Positions 1 to 5,713 of a stretch of 5,756 nt of DNA are shown piece after piece. The stretch lies in assembly GCA_938036405.1 (NCBI GenBank), contig CALHPT010000100.1:1-5756 (forward strand). Reading direction: 5' to 3'. The notes under the pieces are model-generated. The model had not been told where the DNA came from, ran no database searches, and saw only the letters and a list, made by a program, of their open reading frames with translations. Position 1 is the first letter of the stretch, and each line of letters opens with the position of its first letter. The translations under genes were made by a program, and so were the position numbers. The DNA is from an uncultured Tannerella sp. GTDB taxonomy: Bacteria; Bacteroidota; Bacteroidia; Bacteroidales; Tannerellaceae.

Positions 1-198
1 CAAGGCATTCGGATGAACGGTATCCTTTATTTGGGAGCGAATATCGGTAAATTTCGTGTGAGTTATGCCTATGAATATCCGTTTTCTGCTTTGTCGAAGG
101 TAAGTACAGGCAGTCATGAGGCCATGGCAACGTATCGGATGAACCTGAACAAACCTAAAGGCGGAAGAAACAGACATAAGAGTATCAGAATATTGTAA
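1..198 (+). CDS. porP: PorP/SprF family type IX secretion membrane protein, C-terminal fragment
   Basis: The frame is open from base 1 to the TAA at 196-198, giving the last 65 residues of a longer protein whose start is outside the window. The internal ATG at 13 is not taken as a start. The fragment shows alternating beta-strand segments (GILYLGANIGKF, RVSYAYEYPFSALS) followed by a 'TGSHEAMATYRMNL' segment. The T/GGSHE motif before the last strand is the hallmark of the PorP/SprF family of outer-membrane-associated T9SS proteins. In P. gingivalis PorP contacts the PorK/PorN/PorM assembly. After the last strand there is an unexpected basic tail of about 16 residues (NKPKGGRNRHKSIRIL), whereas many outer-membrane barrels end directly on an aromatic residue. 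GC is about 42% (83 of 198), clearly lower than in the genes downstream. Position directly before porK supports the call. Confidence 0.88.
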   Translation, partial: QGIRMNGILYLGANIGKFRVSYAYEYPFSALSKVSTGSHEAMATYRMNLNKPKGGRNRHKSIRIL

Positions 199-228
199 GA
201 TAAGAACAGACAATAGACAATCGGGAAG

Positions 229-1695
229 ATGATGAAGAAATTAACATTCATATCGGTCGCCGTCATGTTGCTGACGACCTCGTGCGGAAAATTGCTTTCC
301 GGCGACGGCGGCGAATTGGTTGGCGTCAAGATGGCTTCGTTCAACGAGCCGAATCCTTACGGGATGGTGCTCATCAAGCGCGGATCCTTTGAGATGGGAC
401 CTTCCGACAAAGACAGTTTGTGGGGATTCGAGCCGGATACGCGCGGTGTCTCGTTCGAATCTTTTTGGATGGACGAAACGGAAATCACCAACGCCCAGTA
501 TCGTCAATTCGTTTACTGGGTGCGCGACTCCATCATCCGCACCCGCCTGGCCGATCCTGCTTATGGCGGCAACGAGCTCTTTATGATCACAGAGGATAAG
601 TTCGGAGACCCCGTTACACCGCACCTCGACTGGTCGCGCCCCATCCCTTGGAAACGTGCCAACGAAGACGAACGTCGCGCCATCGAAAGTGTCTACTACA
701 CGCATCCCGTGACGGGTGATCGCAGTCTCGACGCTCGACAGATGAACTACAAATACGAGTGGTTTGACTACACCGCCGCCGCGCTGCGTCGCAATCGCAT
801 CGATCCGGCCGAACGCGAACGCAACACGGACTATCAAGTCGACCCGAACGAGGTGGTGATGATCTCCAAAGACACGGCCTTCTTTGACGCCGAAGGGCGC
901 CCCGTCAATCAGACCATCACACGCCCCCTCAGCAGTCCCTTCGATTTCCTCCATACGCGCATCGTCAATATCTATCCCGATGAAACGAGCTGGGTGAACG
1001 ATTTCAAGAATGCGCACAATGAGCCGTACCTGAAGATGTATTTCACGCATCCTGGCTACGACGATTATCCCGTCGTGGGTGTATCGTGGGAACAGGCCGA
1101 GGCCTTCTGCGTGTGGCGTACAGAGAACTATAAGAAGTTGGCAAACTTGCCGCCAGGCACAGTGATCGAACCTTTTCGACTGCCGACCGAGGGCGAGTGG
1201 GAATACGCTGCCCGTGCCGGTAAGAGCGAGAACAAATACCCTTGGTCGACCAACGAATTGCAGAATGCCAAAGGCTGCTTCATGGCCAACTTCAAACCGG
1301 GCGATGGCAACTACACCGAGGACGGTCACCTGATCACTTCACGCGTGGCCACCTTTGCCCCGAACGAGTTCGGACTCTATGACATGGCCGGCAACGTGGC
1401 CGAATGGACCTCATCGGTCTACACCGAATCGGGCCTTAGTCAGACGAGCGATCTCAACCCCGATCTGCACTATCACGCTGCCAAAGAAGATCCCTACGAG
1501 ATGAAGAAGAAGGTGGTTCGCGGTGGATCGTGGAAGGACGTGGCCGAGTTTATCCGTTCCGACCGTCGCACATTCGAGTATCAGAACGAGACGCGCTCCT
1601 ACATCGGTTTCCGTTGCGTACGCACACAGGTCGGATTCTCTAATGCCAAAGGCAAGGGCAACAGCAACAGCAACAAAAGCAAAAAGAAGAAGTAA
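229..1695 (+). CDS. porK: T9SS ring lipoprotein PorK (GldK), FGE-sulfatase-like fold
   Basis: This 488-residue outer-membrane lipoprotein faces the periplasm and, with PorN, builds the large ring of the T9SS. The N terminus is a type II signal (MMKK, hydrophobic core, LLTTSC) with the lipidated Cys at 19; there is no acidic surface-export signal after it. ATG 229 and ATG 232 are both possible starts and differ by one Met. Formylglycine-generating-enzyme-type blocks follow: YGMVLIKRGSFEMG (44-57), FWMDETEITNAQY (79-91), VSWEQAEAFCVW (285-296), FRLPTEGEWEYAARAG (316-331), EFGLYDMAGNVAEW (380-393), VRGGSW (430-435) and GFRCVR (460-465). Residues about 97-275 are an insertion between the first and second parts of the fold. 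By alignment from memory to human SUMF1, the catalytic Cys pair is replaced by D437 and I442, so a structural role is expected. The C terminus (467-488) is Lys-rich and contains a hexanucleotide repeat. Length is close to that of P. gingivalis PorK (about 490). Confidence 0.96.
   Translation: MMKKLTFISVAVMLLTTSCGKLLSGDGGELVGVKMASFNEPNPYGMVLIKRGSFEMGPSDKDSLWGFEPDTRGVSFESFWMDETEITNAQYRQFVYWVRDSIIRTRLADPAYGGNELFMITEDKFGDPVTPHLDWSRPIPWKRANEDERRAIESVYYTHPVTGDRSLDARQMNYKYEWFDYTAAALRRNRIDPAERERNTDYQVDPNEVVMISKDTAFFDAEGRPVNQTITRPLSSPFDFLHTRIVNIYPDETSWVNDFKNAHNEPYLKMYFTHPGYDDYPVVGVSWEQAEAFCVWRTENYKKLANLPPGTVIEPFRLPTEGEWEYAARAGKSENKYPWSTNELQNAKGCFMANFKPGDGNYTEDGHLITSRVATFAPNEFGLYDMAGNVAEWTSSVYTESGLSQTSDLNPDLHYHAAKEDPYEMKKKVVRGGSWKDVAEFIRSDRRTFEYQNETRSYIGFRCVRTQVGFSNAKGKGNSNSNKSKKKK
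1659..1676 (+). repeat. In-frame CAACAG hexanucleotide repeat in the porK 3' end
   Basis: CAACAG occurs twice in a row (1659-1664, 1665-1670), followed by CAACAA (1671-1676). It encodes alternating Asn and Ser (N478-N482) just before the SKKKK end. The unit is a multiple of three, so slippage would change tail length by two residues without a frameshift. Confidence 0.8.
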
Positions 1696-1728
1696 ACACT
1701 TATCCCCCTCCAATAATTAATCAGCGAT

Positions 1729-2874
1729 ATGGGAAAATATAGAAGATATAAGAACCGGATGGAGATGTTCCTCTCGTCCGAAAACGGCAAACGGACATTG
1801 AACTTTGTCTACAGCTGGGGTGCATCTATCGTCATCATCGGCGCATTGTTCAAGATTCTGCACCACCCGCTGGGCAGCCTCATCCTGTCCGTGGCGATGG
1901 TTACGGAGGCTCTCGTGTTCTTCGTCTCAGCTTTCGAACGGCCGTCCAACGAATATCATTGGGAAGAGGTCTTCCCCGTATTGAAATCCAAGAATCCGCT
2001 CGATCGGCCAGACTTCAACAGTAACGGTGGGAGCAATGGCAGCGGATCGATTGTCGTCGGCGACTTATCCGGGCTGCAAGGACTTGGTGGTAGCGACAAT
2101 AGCCAGGGACTGGGTGGCAGCTCGATTGTGCTTGGCAATTTGTCGGGTTTGCAGGGTAGCGGTGTGACGCTCACAGGCAACGCACGCGCGGCTCATAGCG
2201 CTGAGATAGGTATGGCGGCGATGGGGCTGAACGTTTCCGAGGAGGATACGCGCAGCCTTAGCGAGAGCATTAAGAAGCTGGGCGACGCCGCTGAACAAAT
2301 CGCTCATATGGCCGATCTGACGGAGGCTACAAAGACCTATATCGAGCAGATCACGGGCGTATCGGCCAACCTCGAACGCTTTAGCACTGTGACTCAATCG
2401 CTGAGCGACGTCTCTGACACGATCGTCAATTCGTATCGCTCCATCGCTGCGGCCACGACGACCGAGGGCACAGAGGAGCAAACAGTCGGCTATGTGCAGC
2501 AGATGGAGCAGCTGAACCGCAGCCTCTCGGGCATGAACGAGTTCTATTCCGCCCACCTCGACGGTCTCCGTGCGCAGATGGACACCATCCGACAGATCAA
2601 CGACGGATTGGGTCGCATCCGCGACATGTACAACAACTCCGTGATGGACAGCACCGCCTTCCGCAACGAGAACGAGCGTATGGCACAATTGCTTTCGCAG
2701 CTGAATCAGGTCTACGGCCGACTCTTGCAGGCCATGACGATTAATATGGGAGCTCCGGGTGCCAACATGTATCCCCCGCAACAGCCCCCCATGTATCCGC
2801 AGGGCGCACCGGCCGGCTATCCGCAGCAAGGCTACGCCCAGCAACCGCCCTACAACCAAGCCCCGATGAGATAA
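1729..2874 (+). CDS. porL: T9SS inner-membrane motor protein PorL (GldL), enlarged form
   Basis: PorL is the cytoplasmic-membrane partner of PorM in the proton-driven T9SS motor. The N terminus (MGKYRRYKNRMEMF) is basic. Two membrane helices follow at about 24-44 and 49-69, joined by the short HHPLG turn. Compared with F. johnsoniae GldL from memory, Y28, K42, H45 and E60 match Y13, K27, H30 and E49; the last is the membrane Glu tied to proton use. A conserved FERPSNEYHWEEVFPVL block (69-85) comes next, then a Gly/Ser/Asn-rich linker (about 97-164), a long helical, probably coiled-coil cytoplasmic domain (about 165-340), and a Pro/Gln/Tyr tail (341-381). At 381 residues it is longer than P. 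gingivalis PorL (about 309) and F. johnsoniae GldL (about 215), and the linker and tail could account for the excess. The gap to porK is 33 bases with no Shine-Dalgarno sequence. The end is a tandem stop, TAA TAG (2872-2877). Confidence 0.96.
   Translation: MGKYRRYKNRMEMFLSSENGKRTLNFVYSWGASIVIIGALFKILHHPLGSLILSVAMVTEALVFFVSAFERPSNEYHWEEVFPVLKSKNPLDRPDFNSNGGSNGSGSIVVGDLSGLQGLGGSDNSQGLGGSSIVLGNLSGLQGSGVTLTGNARAAHSAEIGMAAMGLNVSEEDTRSLSESIKKLGDAAEQIAHMADLTEATKTYIEQITGVSANLERFSTVTQSLSDVSDTIVNSYRSIAAATTTEGTEEQTVGYVQQMEQLNRSLSGMNEFYSAHLDGLRAQMDTIRQINDGLGRIRDMYNNSVMDSTAFRNENERMAQLLSQLNQVYGRLLQAMTINMGAPGANMYPPQQPPMYPQGAPAGYPQQGYAQQPPYNQAPMR
2047..2157 (+). repeat. Duplicated 12-residue motif in the PorL glycine-rich linker
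   Basis: SIVVGDLSGLQG (residues 107-118, bases 2047-2082) recurs as SIVLGNLSGLQG (residues 132-143, bases 2122-2157), with 10 of 12 residues identical. Between and overlapping them, QGLGGS also occurs twice (117-122 and 126-131). At the DNA level 11 of 36 bases differ, and 7 of the 9 changed codons are silent. The duplication is therefore not recent and the peptide seems to be kept by selection. Confidence 0.85.
2767..2838 (+). repeat. Octapeptide (24-bp) degenerate repeat in the PorL C-terminal tail
   Basis: Residues 347-370 can be read as three 8-residue units, MYPPQQPP, MYPQGAPA and GYPQQGYA, with Tyr-Pro at positions 2-3 of each unit (Y348, Y356, Y364). A related QQPPYNQA follows at 371-378. 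The tract is low in complexity, rich in Pro, Gln and Tyr, and predicted to lie in the cytoplasm. It contains C5 (2773-2777) and C6 (2785-2790) runs. Confidence 0.7.
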
Positions 2875-2911
2875 TAGTCGACCGAACAGAGACCGATCTA
2901 CCCACAGTATA

Positions 2912-4480
2912 ATGTCAGGAATATCAAACAATCCCAATTCGCCGCGCCAGAAGATGATCAATCTGATGTATCTCGTTTTCATTGCCATGATGGCCATGAA
3001 CGATACATCGTCGGAGGTGCTCAGTGGGTTCGAGCTGGTGGAGAAGAGCCTACGCGAATCCACCGCTACGGCCGCCGATCGCAACCGCAAGACGCTGGAG
3101 GAATTGGAGGCCGCGAACCGGGTGAACCCGACCAAGGTTGGCGAGTGGTATAAGAAAGGCATGGAGGTCAAGAAGCAGTCAGACGAACTCTTCGAGTACA
3201 TCCAGCAACTCAAGCTCCGCATCATCCGCCAAGCCGACGGAAAGGATGCGAACGTGGACCAACTACAACACAAGGAAGACCTTGACGCCGCGTCGGAGGT
3301 CATGCTCTCGCCGATGGGAAGCGAGGCGTCCAAACTGAAGAAGCGGCTGGAGGATTATCGCGCGGCAATGAGCCGCATGGTGAACGACCCCGACAAACGC
3401 GCCATGCTGGAGCGGGCGATCGACACGAAGGTGCCCGGTAAGTCTGGTCTCAATTTGCGCTCGTGGGAGACGGCGCTCTTTGAGAACATGCCCGTGGCGT
3501 CGGCCGTCACCATACTGACCAAATATCAGAACGACATCCGCTATGTCGAGGGTGAAGCGCTTGCTTCCATTGCTCGCAGTGTGGACGTCGGCGACTATCG
3601 CGTGAATAAGATCGTGGCGCAGGTCGTGCCCAAGAGTCAGATTGTCATGAGCGGCACGCCCTACGAAGCGGCCATCGTCCTCTCGGCCATCGACTCCACG
3701 CAGCGTCCGCAACTCTTCATCGGTCCGCGCGGAAGCGAGCGCGAGGTGGTCGGCTACGACGGCACGTACACCGTCGGCACCGGATCGACCGGCACCTTCC
3801 CCATACAAGGCTACCTCAAGGTGCCCGGCAAGGATCCGTATTACTTCAGCAGCGAATACTCCGTATCGGCCAAGACGGCCACCGTGGCATCGGCCCTGAT
3901 GCGTGTGCTCTACGCTGGCCGCGTGCGTGAGAACGAGATCGAGATCGCCGTGCCGGGCGTGGCCAGTGGCGACGTGACGGCCACGATGACCAACGGCCAG
4001 ATCCGCACCGAAAACGGCAAGCGCTACGCTGTGCCTAACATGGGCGCTCGCGAGGCGGTGATCTCCGTATCGGCCAAGATCGGCGGCGTGTCGGCCAAGA
4101 TCGGCGACTTCACCTTCAAGGTGCGCCAGCTGCCCAAGGCCCAGCCCTACATCTTATATAAGGATGCCAACGGCACCACGCGTAAGTTCACCGGCGGACG
4201 CATCTCCAAGCGCGCCCTGCTCGACGCCGTCGGCCTGCAATCGGCCATCGACGACGGCATCCTCGACATCGAGTGCCGCGTGAAGCAGTTCACACTCACC
4301 TACTCCGACTCGATGGGCAACTCGCTCATGGAGGTGTCGCAAGGCGGCTCCTTCACCGAGCGGCAGAAGAACTACATCCGCAACCTGCAACGCGGCAAGC
4401 AGTTCTACATCAAGTCCGTCTCCGTCACGCCCGAGGGCGTAGAGCAAGAGCCGATCGTCTTTGACGTCATTGTGCAATGA
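2912..4480 (+). CDS. porM: T9SS motor shaft protein PorM (GldM)
   Basis: This 522-residue protein has one N-terminal membrane helix and a large periplasmic part. It couples the PorL motor to the PorK/PorN ring. The N terminus holds the family signature PRQKMINLMYLVFIAMMAMN (11-30); R12 matches F. johnsoniae GldM R9 in the motor interface. Known PorM structures have four periplasmic domains, and a corresponding layout is visible: a helical D1 (about 35-220) with WETALFENMPVASAV (185-199) and LTKYQNDIRYVE (202-213); beta-sandwich D2 (about 225-325) and D3 (about 327-405) with MRVLYAGRVRENEIEIAVPGV (330-350) at the start of D3; and D4 (about 410-522), the part that meets the outer-membrane ring. 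The ATG at 2912 is chosen because it places the signature near the N terminus as in relatives; no Shine-Dalgarno sequence precedes it. The gap to porL is 37 bases. Stops are doubled (TGA TGA, 4478-4483). GC is high, and a 7-codon duplication lies at 386-399. Confidence 0.97.
   Translation: MSGISNNPNSPRQKMINLMYLVFIAMMAMNDTSSEVLSGFELVEKSLRESTATAADRNRKTLEELEAANRVNPTKVGEWYKKGMEVKKQSDELFEYIQQLKLRIIRQADGKDANVDQLQHKEDLDAASEVMLSPMGSEASKLKKRLEDYRAAMSRMVNDPDKRAMLERAIDTKVPGKSGLNLRSWETALFENMPVASAVTILTKYQNDIRYVEGEALASIARSVDVGDYRVNKIVAQVVPKSQIVMSGTPYEAAIVLSAIDSTQRPQLFIGPRGSEREVVGYDGTYTVGTGSTGTFPIQGYLKVPGKDPYYFSSEYSVSAKTATVASALMRVLYAGRVRENEIEIAVPGVASGDVTATMTNGQIRTENGKRYAVPNMGAREAVISVSAKIGGVSAKIGDFTFKVRQLPKAQPYILYKDANGTTRKFTGGRISKRALLDAVGLQSAIDDGILDIECRVKQFTLTYSDSMGNSLMEVSQGGSFTERQKNYIRNLQRGKQFYIKSVSVTPEGVEQEPIVFDVIVQ
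4067..4108 (+). repeat. 21-bp tandem duplication in porM (VSAKIGG / VSAKIGD)
   Basis: Bases 4067-4087 and 4088-4108 are adjacent copies matching at 19 of 21 positions; the differences are A4069/G4090 and G4086/A4107. They encode residues 386-392 and 393-399, near the end of D3 and before D4. The core TCGGCCAAGATCGGCG is exact in both copies (4070-4085, 4091-4106). Part of the unit (17 bases, 4063-4079) also occurs at 3859-3875, where it encodes SVSAK near the end of D2. Confidence 0.85.
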
Positions 4481-4513
4481 TGAGGAGAGTAGAAGTAGGC
4501 TTCAACGTCGCTC

Positions 4514-4553
4514 AAACAGATAAACGCATAAACAGATAAACAGATAAACGAAG
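4514..4553 (+). repeat. 8-bp AAACAGAT-type tandem array directly upstream of porN
   Basis: Five consecutive 8-base units read AAACAGAT (4514), AAACGCAT (4522), AAACAGAT (4530), AAACAGAT (4538) and AAACGAAG (4546). The array ends two bases before the porN ATG and fills over half of the 75-base porM-porN gap. It replaces any recognisable Shine-Dalgarno sequence. A-rich, unstructured leaders favour translation in Bacteroidota, so an effect on PorN output is plausible but inferred. Confidence 0.85.
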
Positions 4554-4555
4554 AG

Positions 4556-5665
4556 ATGAATCGGATTGGCTTTTTAGCGCTCCTCGCGGGCGTTTGGATG
4601 ATGCTCACCCCCGCCATGCAGGCGCAGGAAGACGGCGGACGGCCCGCGCGCCGATCGCCACAGATGGGGCGTAGCAGCGAACGTAACCGACAAAATGACA
4701 GCGACGGCGATCTGCCCGAGCTTACCGTCCGCGCCCAGCACCTCAACGATCAGCTGACGCAAGAGGTGGGCAACGCCCGCTGGATGCGCATCATCTACCG
4801 CGAGCTGAACATGCTGGAGGACAAAAACGCGCCGCTTTATTATCCCGTCACGCCGATCAATGGCACGCAAAACCTCTTCACGACCATCTTCCGACTCGTG
4901 GCCGATGGCAAGCTGCCGGCCTACGAGTATTTGGACGGTTACGAGGCCTTCGACGACGCGCATTTGGTCGATTTCAAGTCTGTCCTGGATCGCTTCTCGA
5001 TCATGTTTCAAACCTCATCCGGGCGCGACGGCCGCACGCGTTATGTGATTAACGACAGCGATGTGCCCTCTGGCGAAGTGCGCGCCTTTTACGTCAAAGA
5101 GGTCTGGTATTTCGATCAAAACAACTCTGTCTTCGACGTGAAAACGCTGGCCATTAGCCCCATCATCTTCTACGAGGGCGACATGGGCACGGAGCGCACG
5201 CCGATGTTCTGGGTGCTCTACGAAGAGGTGCGGCCGTACGTTTCGAACACGTACATCATGACCTCGAACATGAACAACGCCAAGACGTTCACCATCGACG
5301 ACTACTTCCGTCGCCGCATGTTCGACGGCAAGATCATCAAGACCGAAAACCTGCTCAACGTACCGCTGCAGGCCTACTGCCCGACGCCCGACTCGATGGC
5401 GCGTGAGCAGCAGAAGATCGAGGATCAGCTGCAGGCCTTCAACAAGAACCTCTGGTTCCAGCCGGACACCACGGCGCAAGTGGCCGCCACGAGCAAGACG
5501 AAGAAGAGTGCCCGCCGCGGATCGTCTGTCAAGAAGTCAGACTCATCCGATAAGGAATCGACCGCCAAGCCGAAGGCCGAGAAGGCAGCCAAGGCGCCCA
5601 AGGCTCCCAAGGTGAAGGCGGAGAAGTCGGCCGGAGCTACCCGCAGCGTCCGTCGCAGACGGTAG
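4556..5665 (+). CDS. porN: T9SS periplasmic ring protein PorN (GldN)
   Basis: This 369-residue periplasmic protein pairs with the lipoprotein PorK to form the ring under the outer membrane and contacts PorM D4. A type I signal peptide (MNRIGFLALLAGVWMMLTPAMQA) is probably cut after A23, leaving Gln at the N terminus. A polar linker (24-55) leads to the conserved GldN domain: W76 in NARWMRIIYRELNML, KNAPLYYPV (90-98), GTQNLF (103-108), then YVKEVWYFDQNNSVFDVK (about 179-196) and LAISPIIFYEG, with the domain ending near FNKNLWFQPD. The end is unusual: residues 313-369 carry 14 Lys and 7 Arg against 5 acidic residues, with Lys-Ala-Pro runs (KAPKAPK) and a final RRRR. Length is similar to P. gingivalis PorN (about 360). 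The ATG at 4556 gives a proper signal peptide; the weak purine stretch GAAGAG lies directly against it. The single stop is TAG. Confidence 0.96.
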   Translation: MNRIGFLALLAGVWMMLTPAMQAQEDGGRPARRSPQMGRSSERNRQNDSDGDLPELTVRAQHLNDQLTQEVGNARWMRIIYRELNMLEDKNAPLYYPVTPINGTQNLFTTIFRLVADGKLPAYEYLDGYEAFDDAHLVDFKSVLDRFSIMFQTSSGRDGRTRYVINDSDVPSGEVRAFYVKEVWYFDQNNSVFDVKTLAISPIIFYEGDMGTERTPMFWVLYEEVRPYVSNTYIMTSNMNNAKTFTIDDYFRRRMFDGKIIKTENLLNVPLQAYCPTPDSMAREQQKIEDQLQAFNKNLWFQPDTTAQVAATSKTKKSARRGSSVKKSDSSDKESTAKPKAEKAAKAPKAPKVKAEKSAGATRSVRRRR

Positions 5666-5685
5666 GGGGCCGGAGAGCTAAAACG

Positions 5686-5710
5686 AAAATCTAAAATCTA
5701 AAATCTAAAA
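5686..5710 (+). repeat. 7-bp AAAATCT tandem repeat downstream of porN
   Basis: Three perfect AAAATCT units (5686-5692, 5693-5699, 5700-5706) plus a partial AAAA (5707-5710) make a 25-base exact period-7 tract. It starts 21 bases after the porN stop and ends 3 bases before the inverted repeat. A degenerate unit (GCTAAAACG) precedes it. On the opposite strand it reads as a T-rich tract leaving the hairpin. Confidence 0.88.
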
Positions 5711-5713
5711 GCC

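Larger units (their letters stand above)
1..5665 (+). other. porPKLMN core operon of the type IX secretion system (5' end outside window)
   Basis: Five same-strand genes follow in the order porP-porK-porL-porM-porN, with gaps of 30, 33, 37 and 75 bases and no antisense gene between them. This is the conserved T9SS core order known from Porphyromonas gingivalis; gldKLMN is the equivalent in gliding Flavobacteriia. I saw no TAnnTTTG-type -7 element in any gap and no strong hairpin between genes, so one polycistronic transcript is inferred. In P. gingivalis this locus is controlled by the PorX/PorY two-component system and the ECF sigma factor SigP. The promoter region that could show such control here lies upstream of base 1. 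No stretch longer than 91 bases is without a gene. Confidence 0.93.

Noticed and set aside
13..198. A separate 61-residue gene starting at ATG 13
   Set aside because: The same frame is open to base 1, and the sequence is a typical PorP C terminus, so the ATG is an internal Met of a truncated gene.
241..1329. Long open frame on the - strand (362 codons) inside porK
   Set aside because: It lies wholly opposite a strongly supported PorK frame, has no recognisable domain, and its length is explained by codon bias of the GC-rich sense strand.
229..1695. Annotation as an active sulfatase-modifying (formylglycine-generating) enzyme
   Set aside because: The fold matches, but the lipoprotein signal, the T9SS neighbours, the large insertion and the missing Cys pair point to structural PorK.
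2065..3333. Open frame on the - strand (422 codons) across the porL-porM junction
   Set aside because: It is opposite two confirmed genes, shows Ser/Arg/Leu-rich and histidine-rich shadow composition, and matches no family.
3263..3808. Open frame on the - strand (181 codons) inside porM
   Set aside because: It is a shadow of the PorM frame with His/Arg/Asp-rich composition and no promoter or start signals.
4492..4503. Small GAAG/CTTC hairpin in the porM-porN gap
   Set aside because: Four base pairs with a four-base loop and no T-run are too weak for a terminator or attenuator.
5015..5479. Open frame on the - strand (154 codons) inside porN
   Set aside because: It is a shadow of the PorN frame with Val/His/Arg-rich composition and no motif.
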